Program-made: the position numbers and the translations under genes
Shown here: positions 10,533 through 21,594 of the stretch, in pieces
Position numbering within the stretch: the first letter of the stretch is position 1
Layout: each line of letters opens with the position of its first letter
The notes under the pieces: model-generated
The model's database searches: none
Told to the model about the DNA's origin: nothing
Seen by the model: the letters and a program-made list of their open reading frames with translations, nothing else
NCBI GenBank assembly: GCA_023974075.1
Contig: JAMFTG010000253.1
Location: forward strand, 1-64,000
Direction of reading: 5' to 3'
Source: Chaenocephalus aceratus
Taxonomy: Eukaryota; Chordata; Actinopteri; Perciformes; Channichthyidae
Length of the DNA stretch: 64,000 nucleotides

Positions 10533-12252
10533 CAAATCAAATCAGGTTTTATTTATATAGTACATTTCAAAAACGATTTTTGGTCGAGCCAAAGTGCTGT
10601 ACATGGAAATAATAAATAACACATTACTACAGTCGCAAACAGAAGACAACAAATTACAACAGCAACTATCAATCAAACACAGGGAAATGTCATGAGTCGT
10701 GCTCCGCTCTGACTAGAAGGCCAGGGAGAAGAAGTTCGTTTTTAGTGTTGATTTAAAAACCCCTAGGCCTAGGGTCTTGGCCGACCTCACATGGAGGGGC
10801 AGAGTGTTCCAGAGCCTAGGGCCAGCTGCTGTGAAGGCTCGGTGCCCTCGGGTTTTGAGCCTGGTCTTGGGCACTACCAGCAGCAGCTGGTCAGCTAACC
10901 TTAATGCTCTGGCTGGGGTGTGGCGATGGAGGAGTTCGGCTATGTAGGCAGGAGCCAGCCCATTTAGTGCTTTAAAAACAAATAAAAGGAGTTTAAAATC
11001 AATGCAGAACCTAATTGGAGGCCAGAATTGGGGTGATGTGGTTACGCTTTTTGTGGCCAGTGAGAAGACGTGCAGCTGCGTTCTGCACTAGCTGCAGGCG
11101 TCTAATTGGCGCCTGGTCCATACCCACGTATAGGGCATTGCAATAATTCAACCTTGTGGTTACAAAGGCGTTAATAACCCTTTCCAGATGTTTAAAAGAT
11201 AAAAACGACTTGGTCTTGGCCAATAGTCGTTTTTACTACACTGCTGACCTGCTTATCAAATTTAAAAGCGCTATTGAAGGTCACTCCAAGGTTCATTACA
11301 GAGGGGAGGATGTTTTAATTGAGGCAGCCCAGAATATCAACCGGAGAGGCTGGAGGTTGGGGTCCAACAAATATGACCTCGGTCTTGTTCTCGTTGAAGT
11401 TGAGAAAATGTTTGCTCAGCCAGGATTTGATCTCTGTCAAGCAGTCCATCAATAGCTGTAATGAGTTGACATTAGAATTGAGAGGCAAATAGATCTGTAC
11501 ATCATCGGCGTAACAATGGAAGGGGATGTTGTGTTTTGTGAGAATTGAACCTAGGGGCAGTATGTACAGTAGAAAAAGGATGGGGCCCAGAATAGAGCCT
11601 TGGGGAACCCCACAGGTAAGAGGGGCTTTGGCAGAGGAGAAGGCACCTAGCTGCACTGAGAAGCTGCGGTCTTTCAGGTAGGATCTGAACCATGCAAGGG
11701 CAGAGCCTGTGATGCCTGCGGACTGTTCGAGCCGCGACAACAGGATGCTATGGTCCACAGTGTCAAAAGCAGCTGTCAGGTATAACAGCACTAGGACAGC
11801 TGGGCTGCCTGAGTCGGCGGCTAAGAGCAGATCATTAAAAACTCTTAAAAGGGCTTTTTCAGTACTGTGCATGGGTTTGAAGCCAGACTGAAACTTTTCA
11901 TGAATGCCATGCGTGATTAAAAAAGACTGTAGCTGGACATAGACTACTCGCTCCAGGACTTTAGATAAAAAAGGTAGCTGGGAGATGGGCCTAAAATTTG
12001 CGAGAATGGAGGGATAAAGATTTTTCTTTTTAAGTAGTGGCTGCACCACGGCATGTTTGAAGGCAGCTGGGACACATCCTGAGCTAAGAGAGGTGTTTAT
12101 AAGTAATAAAATACTTGCTCCTACATCTGGCGATGTATGATTGCCAGATGTAGGTTTGGGCAGCAGTATAAACTCCAATGAGGGTCTGAGGTGGAGGAGA
12201 GCTTGGTGATCGTAGACGAGCAGAGCAAGAATATGAAGACAAGACAAGAATA
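10533..12252 (-). mobile_element. L2-type LINE, minus strand, inserted in the host L2
   Basis: The 3' end lies at the left and reads, on the minus strand, TACAGCACTTTGGCTC then ATATAAATAAAACC with tandem TGATT units. The insertion is 5'-truncated at the right. A probable target duplication GAATAT occurs at both edges (about 10,527-10,532 and 12,247-12,253), and host L2 protein sequence resumes immediately after it. Two ORFs remain (11,315-12,247 and 11,011-11,223), separated by frame breaks. Confidence 0.8.
11315..12247 (-). pseudogene. L2 reverse transcriptase domain (long open frame)
   Basis: A 310-codon open frame on the minus strand contains ANFRPISQLPFLSKVLERVV, FQSGFKPMHSTEKALLRVFN, VLVLLYLTAAFDTVDHSILL, VPQGSILGPILFLLYILPLG, CYADDVQIYLPLN and LNENKTEVIFVGP-like sequence near the end. 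Palm motif A aspartate and the YADD box are intact. The frame ends where the connecting region begins; the C-terminal QNAAARLLTGHKKRNHITPI block follows in another frame (11,011-11,223). The copy lacks the endonuclease and is therefore dead. Confidence 0.85.
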
Positions 12253-12396
12253 TATCTTTATTATCAGGCTATGTTCCACAATCATTTAAAGTAGCAGTGA
12301 TAAAACCTTTTCTTAACCTCTTAAGCCCTGAGCCTGTTTTTCAGGTTTCAGGCTTGAAAATGCCACTAACACAACAAAGACTATATCTTCACTTCT

Positions 12397-14560
12397 AGAA
12401 TAGAATAGAATAGAATTCCTTTATTGTCATCGCACCAGGTACAACGAAATTTAAAAAAAGCAATCCTCGCAGTGCATTTCCACATACAACGAATAAATAT
12501 ATTATCTATATAAACATATACACATTAAACATGCTCACACATCCATACATGCCCGCACATTATTTAAATACAGTTTACAATATAAAAAAAACAACACAGG
12601 GATGATATTTGCATCTCTGATGTCGATCAGTTCATAAGTTAATACAACTATTAAAAAGTAGTGCAGTTGGAAGTTGTAACTGTTCAGTTCAGCGTTTGAC
12701 GGTGTTCAGTTCTCGTATGGCTCTGGGGTAAAAACTGTTTTCAGTCGGTTTGTCCTTGATTGACCTGTAGCGTATACCGGAGGGCAGAAGAGCAAACAGG
12801 AAGTGTCCAGGGTGTGAAGAGTCTGCAATTATTTTGCCTGCTCTGTTTTGGCAATGTTGGCTGAAGAGTTCCTCCAGAGAAGGCAGTGAGCAGCCGATGA
12901 CCTTATGGGCTGTGTTGATGACCCTCTGAAGGGCTTTCCTGTCCTTTTCTGAGCAGCTGGCATACCACGTGGTTAGGCAATATGCCAGCACACTCTCTAT
13001 GGAGCAGCGGTAGAAAGACACCAGAAGCTTCTCCTCCAGGTTGTTTTTCCTGAGGATCCTCAGGAAGTGGAGTCGCTGCTGGGCCTTTTTCACAGATGTT
13101 GTGGTGTTGATAGACCAGGATAGATCTTCAGCAATGTGTGTGCCGAAGAACCTGAAGGTGGGAACCCTTTCCACACAGTTGCCGTTGATGTACAGTGGAT
13201 CTGGTGTTGTGCTGTTTTTCCTGAAGTCTATAATGAGTTATTTTGTTTTGATGGAGTTCAGAACAAGGTTATTATCTGAACACCACACTGCCAGTCTCTG
13301 GATTTCATCCCTGTAGGCTGACTCATCTCCTCTTGTGATCAGTCCAACCACGGTTGTGTCGTCCGCGAACTTGACGATGGTGTTGGTGGGGTGAGTGGGG
13401 GCACAGTCATAGGTGTACAGGGAGTAGAGCATGGGGCTCAGCACACAGCCTTGTGGTGAACCGGTGCTGAGTGTGAGGGTGGAGGAGAGGTGAGGGCCTA
13501 TTCTCACTGTCTGGGGGCGGTTAGTTAGGAAGTCCTTAATCCATTGGCAGATGTTTGGGGAAAATCCTAGGTCAAATAGCTTGGAAACCAATCTTCCCGG
13601 GATGACTGTATTAAAGGCAGAACTGTAATCAACAAAGAGCATCCTCACATAGCTCCCCTGGTGTTCAAGGTGGGACAGTGCACTGTGAAGTACAGTGGCG
13701 ATGGCATCCTCTGTAGACCTATTTGCTCTATACGCAAACTGATTTGGGTCGAAGGTGGGTGGGAGAATGGTTTTGATGTGCTGCAGGACCAGCCTCTCGA
13801 AACACTTCATGATGAGCGGTGTGAGTGCTACCGGACGGTAGTCGTTGAGGCTGGAGATGATGTTTTTTTTCGGCAGAGGGATGATTGTGGCAGATTTCAG
13901 GCATGAAGGGATGATGGATTTGGAGAGTGACAGGTTGAAGATCTTTGTGAAGACCTCCGTAAGTTGGTCTGCACACTCCTTCAACACCCTTCCCGTCACG
14001 CCATCAGGGCCTGCAGCTTTCCTCGGGTTCACCGCTCTGAGCACACGCCTCACATCATGCTCCTGCACCGTGAGGGTGTGACTGTTGGATGCTGGTGAGG
14101 TTGTTGTGTCTGTCTCTACTGCATTGACCTCAAAACGAGCAAAGAAACAATTAAGTTCCTCTGCCAGTGAGGCGTCCCCGTCAACCGTTGTGCTGTTATT
14201 GTTCTTGTAGTTGGTGATGTGCTGTATACCTTGCCACACCCGCCGTGGATCGTTGTTGGTGAAGTGGTCCTCAATCTTCCTCTTGTAGGCTACTTTGGCA
14301 TCCCTGATGCCTCTCTTCAGGTTGGCTCTAGCTGCACTGTATTGAGCACTATCACCAGACCTGAAGGCGATGTTTCGGCCCTTGAGGAGAGCTCTGACCT
14401 CCTTCGTCATCCAGGGCTTCTGGTTGGGGTATATCTGAATACGTTTTTCAACAGTCACATTATTCACACAGTTCTGTATATAGCAGAGTACAGTTGATGC
14501 GTACTCCTCCAAGTCCTGAACCTCAAAAATATCCCAGTTAGTCCTCACAAATCAAAAAAG
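12397..14560 (-). mobile_element. Rex-like LINE, minus strand, nearly full RT
   Basis: The 3' end at the left carries tandem ATTCT units and a TGACAATAAAGG signal (minus strand, about 12,397-12,435). The coding part fills 12,689-14,548. It is 5'-truncated at about 14,560, where unrelated sequence resumes. The family is distinct from the L2s here: its RT box is FADDTTVVGL rather than YADD and its tail reads ALLPSGIRYRSI. I favour a Rex1/Babar-type assignment, but only phylogeny would settle it. Confidence 0.8.
12689..14548 (-). pseudogene. Rex-like LINE reverse transcriptase, one internal stop
   Basis: Two same-frame ORFs (14,548-13,238 and 13,174-12,689) form one protein of about 620 residues. 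In order it shows KPWMTKEVRALLKGRN, RKAAGPDGVTGRVLKECADQ, LNDYRPVALTPLIMKCFERL, FAYRANRSTEDAI, MLFVDYSSAFNTV, GSPQGCVLSPMLYSLYTYDC, VKFADDTTVVGLI, then the C-terminal ALLPSGIRYRSI. The only visible lesion is a TAA stop (13,236-13,238) just before LIIDFRK, where family members usually have a sense codon. The endonuclease is missing because of 5' truncation. Confidence 0.85.
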
Positions 14561-14873
14561 GTAAGACGTAATTATTGTAATATTTTTGAAACCGGATGTT
14601 GTTTACTTTCTCTTTTCTGGCTGATAGCTCCAGGAATTCGAGGTCGTACAGTGATGACATTACATGTGTGGAATCTGTGGAGTCTCAGCTTTAAATCGTA
14701 TATCTTGTTTGTGCAGTTAAGATAGTAATAAGGGCATTTCTACCGTGAGTTCTGTGTAAAAAAGCGTTAGCATTAGTTAGTATTTTTTCGCTCAATGCTA
14801 ATTCAAAGCCTTGGTATTACTCTTGTGTTTTTTTTAGCTAACAATTGTTCTTATTGTCAGTTAGCGGAGTTTC
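14561..14873. other. Interior of the TTAA-flanked element
   Basis: About 310 bases lie between the Rex-like LINE and the left LTR. The stretch is AT-rich and has no convincing ORF. By its position it is the middle of the TTAA-flanked MITE. The five bases before the LTR, GTTTC, nearly match the five after the right LTR, GTTTA. Confidence 0.5.
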
Positions 14874-15282
14874 TGTCACGATTCTCATGTTTTGTCACGT
14901 TTGTAGTTTTGTCTGTGTTGGTGTTTTTCTTGTCCTTGGGTTTTATTGTGTAAAGTGTTCACCCCCGTTTCCTGCCTGTCTGCTTTATGTCTGTTTCCCT
15001 CCCTGATTACCCGATTGTGTTCACCTGTTGTCCTTGTGTTTCTCCTCCCCTGCCCAGCTGTGTCTTGTTCTGTGATTACCCTTCTGTGTATTTAGTCTAG
15101 TCTTCCCCTGTGTTCCATGTCGGTTCATTGTTTCCCCTCCATGTTATTTCACGGTCTGTGTTCCTTGTGTAGCTTTATTGGATATTTTGGATTCTGCCTT
15201 GTTTTTGCCACAGCTTTATTTAATAAAGCTCACTTTTCGTTATTCTGCATTTGAGTCCTACCTGCTTCACCCATTCGTAACA
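14874..15282 (+). repeat. 5' LTR (409 bp)
   Basis: It runs from TGTCACGATT to TTCGTAACA with TG...CA ends. It includes a GCTTTATTTAATAAAGCT segment near 15,210-15,230 carrying the AATAAA polyadenylation signal. A near-identical copy is at 31,866-32,274. Confidence 0.9.
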
Positions 15283-15944
15283 GAATGAACCGACCAAATT
15301 TGGACTCAGCAGATTTCAATGTTTGGCCCCACAGGCGGAATGTCTTGGGTATTCTCTGGAGTACATTTTTTACACCTGGAAGAACGCCTCATCTAGACGG
15401 GGTAAAGAGGCTGCTTTGAAGGAGGCACGCCGGGAGGTTGCTCGCAAGCCCTGGCTCAGGAGCTTGTTGCTGGAGTGGCTACAAACCTTTTCAAGTAGCC
15501 CTGAAGAATTGGCACAAGCTTCTAACCCTTTCCTGGGATCCAACTACTGTCCTGTTGAAGGTCCACAGAGTCTCCAAAGAACCTCTAGGAGACGCAGGGC
15601 CAGGATTCCAGCCCGTGCTCCATCAGCCATGATCCCGACTTCAGTTCCGGTTTCCACAGCCATGGATCCATGCACCAGTACCGGCCCGCAGAGCTATGTT
15701 TCCTTGCTCGATTACCTGGCCCACACAGCCATGGTCCAGGCCTCTGTTCCGGTTCCAGCGGCTCCAGTTCCAACCTCAGACCTTTTCTCAGGAACCCGTC
15801 TGGCGTTTGGAGGTCCACGGAGCCTCCAAAAGGTCTCTGGAAGATGCAAGGCCAGGATTCCAGCCCGTACTCCAGCGGCTTCAGTGCCGGCCCCAGCAGC
15901 CATGGTTCCGGCCCCAGTCCTGGTCCCAGCTGCCATAGTCCCTT

Positions 15945-16440
15945 CTCTAGTCCCTTCTCTAGTCCCTACTCAATTCCTTTCTCAAGTCCTTTCTCAAGTC
16001 CCTCCTCTAGACACTTCCCTAGTCCCTTCTCCAGTCCCCCTTTTAGTCACCTCTCTAGTCCCTCCTCTAGTCCCTTCCCAAGTCCCTTCTCTAGTCCCTT
16101 CCCAAGTCCCTTATCTAGTCCCTTCTCTAGTCCCTTCTCTAGTCCCCTCTCCAGTCACCTCTCGAGTTCCATCTCTAGTACCTACTCAAGTCCCGCCTCT
16201 AGTCAATTCCCTAGTCCCATCTCTAGTCCCTCCTCTAGTCACTTCTCCAGTCCCCTCTCGAGTTCCCTCTCGAGGTCCCTCCTTTAGTCCCTGCTCTAGT
16301 CCCCTCTCTAGTTCCCCTCTCAAGTCCCCTCTCGAGTTCCCTCCTCTAGTTCCTCCTCTAGTCCCTCCTCTTGTTCCTCCTCTAGTCTCTCCTCTAGTCC
16401 CCTCTGGAGTTGCGTCTCTAGTTCCCCTCTCGAGTCACGT
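15945..16440 (+). repeat. 12-bp-period minisatellite (LVPS codons)
   Basis: Tandem variants of TCTAGTCCCTTC and TCAAGTCCCTCC repeat for about 500 bp. The 12-bp period keeps the reading frame, encoding (S/P)LVP units. An antisense reading and a third frame also stay open, which is a consequence of the repeat and not of extra genes. Confidence 0.85.
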
Positions 16441-16469
16441 CTCAAGTCCCTACCCAATGTCCTGGTCCG

Positions 16470-17073
16470 TTGGAGGTTCCGCTGGGGGTCCTGCCAACTC
16501 CATGTCCTGTCCCGTTGGCGGCCCCGTCGACTACTCCTCTGCCGGGGGTCCTACCAATCGTATGTCTGTCCCGTTGGAGGTCCCGCCGTCTACTCTCCTG
16601 CCGGGGGTCCTGCCAGCTTCTTGTCCTGTCTCGTTGGAGGTCCCGCCGTCTACTCTCCTGCCGGGGGTCCTGCCAATCCTATGTCCTGTGCCGTTGGAGG
16701 CCCTGCCGACTACTCTCCTGCCGGGGGTCCTGCCAACACTTTGTCCCGTCCCGTTGGAGGTCCCGCCGTCTGCTCTCCTGCCGGGGGTCCTGCCAGCTCC
16801 TTGTCCCATCTCGTTGGAGGTCACACCGACTGCTCTCCTGCCAGGGGTCCTGCCAACCCTTTGTCCTGTGCCGTTGGAGGCCCCGCCGACTGCTCTTCTG
16901 CCGGGGGTCCTGCCAGCTCCTTGTCCTGTCCCGTTGGAGGTCCCGCCGACTACTCTCCTGCCGGGGGTCCTGCCAACTACCTTTCTGCCGGGGGTCCTGC
17001 CAACCCTATGTCCTGTGCCGTTGGAGGTCCCGCCGACTGCTCTCCTGCCGGGGGTCCTGCCAATCCTATGTCA
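16470..17073 (+). repeat. 60-bp tandem minisatellite
   Basis: About ten 60-bp units contain the core CGTTGGAGGTCCCGCCG followed by CTCCTGCCGGGGGTCCTGCC. The period is a multiple of three, so frames stay open. The array continues after the nested insertions at 31,196-31,345 with diverged units (TGCCGGGGGTCCTGCCAACC), proving that 17,073 and 31,196 were once adjacent. Confidence 0.9.
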
Positions 17074-18022
17074 ATCAATCAATCAATGTTTATTTATATA
17101 GCCCAATATCACAAATGTTACATTTGTCTCAGTGGTCTTCACAGTGTGTACAGAATATCAGTATGACAATACGACACCCTCTGTCCTTAGACCCTCACAT
17201 CGTACAAGGAAAAACTTCCAAAGAAAACCCAGTTTAAAGGGAAAAATGGGAGAAACCTCAGGGAGAGCAACAGAGGAGGGATCCCTCTCCCAGGACGGAC
17301 AGACGTGCAATAGATGCCGTGTGTAAATTGAAAAGATAATACATTTGCAACATAGGTAGTCCAGATGTTTGGAAATGCATGTGTGTATAATAGGAAGATG
17401 AATCCACGAGGATATCCATCCAGGACCTATGATCCAGGACCACAGCCACGACTCAAGATCCAGCGCTCGCGATCCAGGACACAGGACCGCAGGATCATCC
17501 ATGACTCCGGATCCCAGCGTATATAGACACCAAAAAGAAGGACATTTGGGGAAGCTGGGTTAATCGGAACATGAGAGTACACGGGTATAGACAGAGAGAA
17601 GGAAGAAGTAAGATGTCCCCCGACAAACTAAGCCTATATCAGCAAAACTAGGGGCTGAATCTAATCAGCCCTAACTATAAGCTTTATCAAAAAGGAAGGT
17701 CTTAAGCACACTCTTAAAAACGGATAGGGTGTCTGCCGCCCGAACACAAACTGGAAGCTGATTCCACAAATGTGGAGCTTGATAAGAAAAGGCTCTGGCT
17801 CCATTGTACTTTTAGAGATTCTAGGAACAACCAACAACCCTGCATTCTTGGAACGCAATGCCCTAGTAGGACAGTAGGGTATAATGAGTTCTTTAAGGTA
17901 AGATGGCGCCTGCCCATTAAGGGCTTTGTAGGCGAGAAGAAGAATTTTCAATTCTATCCTGTGTTCTATAGGGAGCCAGTGTAAGGCAGCCAGAACAGGA
18001 GTAATGTGGTCCCTTTTCCTAA
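17074..18022 (-). mobile_element. L2-type LINE, minus strand, 3' part
   Basis: On the minus strand the LINE ends in an ATATAAATAAACATTG stretch with tandem ATTG units (17,070-17,095). Host minisatellite ATGTC precedes it at 17,069-17,073 and restarts at about 31,196 (ATGTCCTGTTCC), a 5-bp target duplication. The C-terminal peptide (17,661-18,059) reads HITPVLAALHWLPIEHRIEL and KILLLAYKALNGQAPSYLKE. The coding sequence continues upstream only at 30,734, because the tyrosine-recombinase element interrupts the LINE at 18,023. Confidence 0.85.
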
Positions 18023-18209
18023 CATACCCTAGGGACCAGAGGGTACAATGGTTGGACATTTACTACCGGCCGCGGTCTGCCTAGTGCCAGGGTCCATATA
18101 ACCGACCGCAATGCATAGCGGGAAGTCGGTTATATAGACATCAACAAAATAAGTGTTTAACGGTGACTAGTTTATGCGGGGAAAAGAGTGCTCAAAATCG
18201 GATTCAACT
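18023..18209. repeat. Left-end segment, duplicated at 20,346
   Basis: The 187-bp stretch starting ACCCTAGGGACCAGAGGGT and running through CCGGCCGCGGTCTGCC and ATAACCGACCGC is repeated almost exactly at about 20,349-20,535. The 386-bp array lies between, so about 2.3 kb has been tandemly duplicated, or the segment is itself a high-order repeat unit. Confidence 0.75.
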
Positions 18210-20290
18210 GGCCATTTCATCCACACCTCACGACTCCCATCAAAAGTGATTGAAATGTACAGGAATCTGTACATTTCATCCACATTTGACGACCCGAGCA
18301 GGGTGACTTTGTTACCCAGGAATAAGTGTCTGAAAGTCGGGGAAGATTACTTTAAACACAGGTTACACATGGCTGTATTACCCAGCAATTAGTGTGTGAA
18401 AGATGGGTAAGTTTGCTGTGAATTTAAGGGAGATATGGCCCTTTCAAACAGGGAGATGTACACGGCTTTATTACCCAGGAATAAGTGTCTTAAAGTCGGG
18501 GAAGATTACTTTAAATGCATGGTGCACATGGCTGTATTACCCATGAGTTAGTGTGTGAAAGCTGGGTAAGTTTGATGTGAATTTAAGGAAGATATGGCCA
18601 TTTCATCCACACCTCACGACTCCCATCAAAAGTGATTGAAATGTACAGGAATCTGTACATTTCATCCACATTTGACGACCCGAGCAGGGTGACTTTGTTA
18701 CCCAGGAATAAGTGTCTGAAAGTCGGGGAAGATTACTTTAAACACAGGGTACACATGGCTGTATTACCCAGCAATTAGTGTGTGAAAGATGGGTAAGTTT
18801 GCTGTGAATTTAAGGGAGATATGGCCTTTTCAAACAGGGAGATGTACACGGCTTTATTACCCAGGAATAAGTGTCTTAAAGTCGGGGAAGATTACTTTAA
18901 ATGCATGGTGCACATGGCTGTATTACCCATGAGTTAGTGTGTGAAAGCTGGGTAAGTTTGATGTGAATTTAAGGAAGATATGGCCATTTCATCCACACCT
19001 CACGACTCCCATCAAAAGTGATTGAAATGTACAGGAATCTGTACATTTCATCCACATTTGACGACCCGAGCAGGGTTACTTTGTTACCCAGGAATAAGTG
19101 TCTGAAAGTCGGGGAAGATTACTTTAAACACAGGGTACACATGGCTGTATTACCCAGCAATTAGTGTGTGAAAGATGGGTAAGTTTGCTGTGAATGTAAG
19201 GGAGATATGGCCCTTTCAAACAGTGAGATGTACACGGCTTTATTACCCAGGAATAAGTGTCTTAAAGTCGGGGAAGATTACTTTAAATGCATGGTGCACA
19301 TGGCTGTATTACCCATGAGTTAGTGTGTGAAAGCTGGGTAAGTTTGATGTGAATTTAAGGAAGATATGGCCATTTCATCCACACCTCACGACTCCCATCA
19401 AAAGTGATTGAAATGTACAGGAATCTGTACATTTCATCCACATTTGACGACCCGAGCAGGGTGACTTTGTTACCCAGGAATAAGTGTCTGAAAGTCGGGG
19501 AAGATTACTTTAAACACAGGGTACACATGGCTGTATTACCCAGCAATTAGTGTGTGAAAGATGGGTAAGTTTGCTGTGAATTTAAGGGAGATATGGCCCT
19601 TTCAAACAGGGAGATGTACACGGCTTTATTACCCAGGAATAAGTGTCTTAAAGTCGGGGAAGATTACTTTAAATGCATGGTGCACATGGCTGTATTACCC
19701 ATGAGTTAGTGTGTGAAAGCTGGGTAAGTTTGATGTGAATTTAAGGAAGATATGGCCATTTCATCCACACCTCACGACTCCCATCAAAAGTGACTGAAAT
19801 GTACAGGAATCTGTACATTTCATCCACATTTGACGACCCGAGCAGGGTGACTTTGTTACCCAGGAATAAGTGTCTGAAAGTCGGGGAAGATTACTTTAAA
19901 CACAGGGTACACATGGCTGTATTACCCAGCAATTAGTGTGTGAAAGATGGGTAAGTTTGCTGTGAATTTAAGGGAGATATGGCCCTTTCAAACAGGGAGA
20001 TGTACACGGCTTTATTACCCAGGAATAAGTGTCTTAAAGTCGGGGAAGATTACTTTAAATGCATGGTGCACATGGCTGTATTACCCATGAGTTAGTGTGT
20101 GAAAGCTGGGTAAGTTTGATGTGAATTTAAGGAAGATATGGCCATTTCATCCACACCTCACGACTCCCATCAAAAGTGATTGAAATGTACAGGAATCTGT
20201 ACATTTCATCCACATTTGACGACCCGAGCAGGGTGACTTTGTTACCCAGGAATAAGTGTCTGAAAGTCGGGGAAGATTACTCAGGGTATA
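18210..20290. repeat. Satellite array A, 386-bp monomer
   Basis: GGCCATTTCATCCACACC starts units at 18,210, 18,596, 18,982, 19,368, 19,754 and 20,140, an exact 386-bp period, giving five full copies and a partial one with very few differences. Each monomer contains a perfect dyad: 12-bp arms TGAAATGTACAG and CTGTACATTTCA separated by GAAT (first at 18,251-18,278). It also has several TTACCCAG...CTGGGTAA hairpins. The monomer looks like the shorter unit of array E plus about 159 bp. Confidence 0.95.
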
Positions 20291-20345
20291 CAGGACTTTC
20301 ACCCTCCCCCGTTGGCACTTAGCCGTTTTTCGAGAATCATCCATA

Positions 20346-21300
20346 CATACCCTAGGGACCAGAGGGTACAATGGTTGGACATTTACTACCGGCCGCGGTC
20401 TGCCTAGTGCCAGGGTCCATATAACCGACCGCAATGCATAGCGGGAAGTCGGTTATATAGACATCAACAAAATAAGTGTTTAACGGTGACTAGTTTATGC
20501 GGGGAAAAGAGTGCTCAAAATCGGATTCAACTGGCCATTTCATCCACACCTCACGACTCCCATTAAAAGTGATTGAAATGTACAGGAATCTGTACATTTC
20601 ATCCACATTTGATGACCCGTCATGGGTGACTTTCTTCCCCAGGAATTAGTGTCTGAAAGCTGGGTAAGATTACTTTAAATACTGGGTACACATGGCTTCA
20701 TTACCCATGAATTAGTGTGTGAAAGCTGGGTAAGTTTGATGTGAATTTAAGGAAGATATGGCCATTTCATCCACACCTGATGACTCCCATTAAAAGTGAT
20801 TGAAATGTACAGGAATCTGTCCATTTCATTCACATTTCTTACCCAGGAATTAGTGTCTGAAAGCTGGGTAAGATTACTTTAAATACTGGGTACACATGGC
20901 TTCATTACCCATGAATTAGTGTGTGAAAGCTGGGTAAGTTTGATGTGAATTTAAGGGAGATATGGTCATTTCATCCACACCTCACGACTCCCATACAAAG
21001 TGATTGAAATGTACAGGAATCTGTCCATTTCAATCACATTTGATGACCCGTCCAGGGTGACTTTCTTCCCCAGGAATTAGTGTCTGAAAGCTGGGTAAGA
21101 TTACTTTAAATGCAGTGTGCACATGACTGTATTACCCAGCAATTAGTGTGTGAAAGATGGGTAAGTTTGATGTGAATTTAAGGAAGATATGGCCATTTCA
21201 TCCACACCTCACGACTCCCATACAAAGTGATTGAAATGTACAGGACTCTGTCCATTTCATCCACATTTGACGACCCGTCAAGGGTGGCTTTCTTAACCAA
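20346..21300. repeat. Degenerate satellite array A2
   Basis: It opens with the duplicate of the left-end segment (20,349-20,535). Shorter monomers (roughly 170-230 bp) related to arrays A and E follow, with GGCCATTTCATCCACACC and GAAATGTACAGGAATCTGTC. Spacing is irregular and divergence higher than in array A, suggesting an older or less homogenised part. Confidence 0.85.
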
Positions 21301-21594
21301 TATGTACACCGACAAAGCCACCTCTTCGGGGCCGCTCCAAGACCCCCAAAACACGGACGCAGCAGCCCCAGCATCTCTCCCTGACATGAGCAAACAGGTT
21401 ATTTCAGACTTCCATGAAATACCCCGGGGAAAAGCACCTCTCTGTGGCCGCTCCAAGACCCCCAAAACACGGACTAAGGAGCTCCAGGATCTCTCCCTGA
21501 CATAAGTACTTCCAGAACCTCGCGCACCTTGGGTCCCCGGGCCCCCGAACTTAAGCACTCCCCCACGGACTAAACCAAGATGATCACACCCTCA
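21301..21594. other. Transition segment between satellite arrays
   Basis: About 290 bases include two copies of GGCCGCTCCAAGACCCCCAA (21,330 and 21,448), each followed by AACACGGAC. The stretch at about 21,536-21,600 (CCCGAACTTAAGCACTCC, then CGGACTAAACC) is repeated near 30,370-30,420, so it is a module shared by both flanks of the element. No coding is seen. Confidence 0.6.

Larger units (their letters stand above)
15285..17073 (+). pseudogene. Gag-like ORF with expanded Pro/Val/Ser minisatellite
   Basis: An ATG at 15,285 begins MNRPNLDSADFNVW directly after the LTR. About 40 bases on, the long open frame is in another phase, so there seems to be a small indel. That frame (15,323 on) gives YTWKNASSRRGKEAALKEA and RKPWLRSLLLEWLQTFSS, a helical gag-like N-terminus, then low-complexity sequence: a 12-bp period encoding LVPS (15,945-16,440) and a 60-bp period (16,470-17,073). 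Pro-rich gags without zinc knuckles occur in some fish LTR elements, but the family is not identified. A LINE insertion truncates it at 17,073. Confidence 0.5.

Noticed and set aside
10560..11010. Possible non-LTR 3' UTR regulatory gene or tRNA
   Set aside because: No cloverleaf or A/B boxes were found; the region is LINE 3' sequence on the minus strand.
16470..17237. Alternative 255- and 181-codon ORFs in the minisatellite
   Set aside because: The 60-bp repeat keeps three frames open; only the frame continuing from the gag-like N-terminus has a non-repetitive start.
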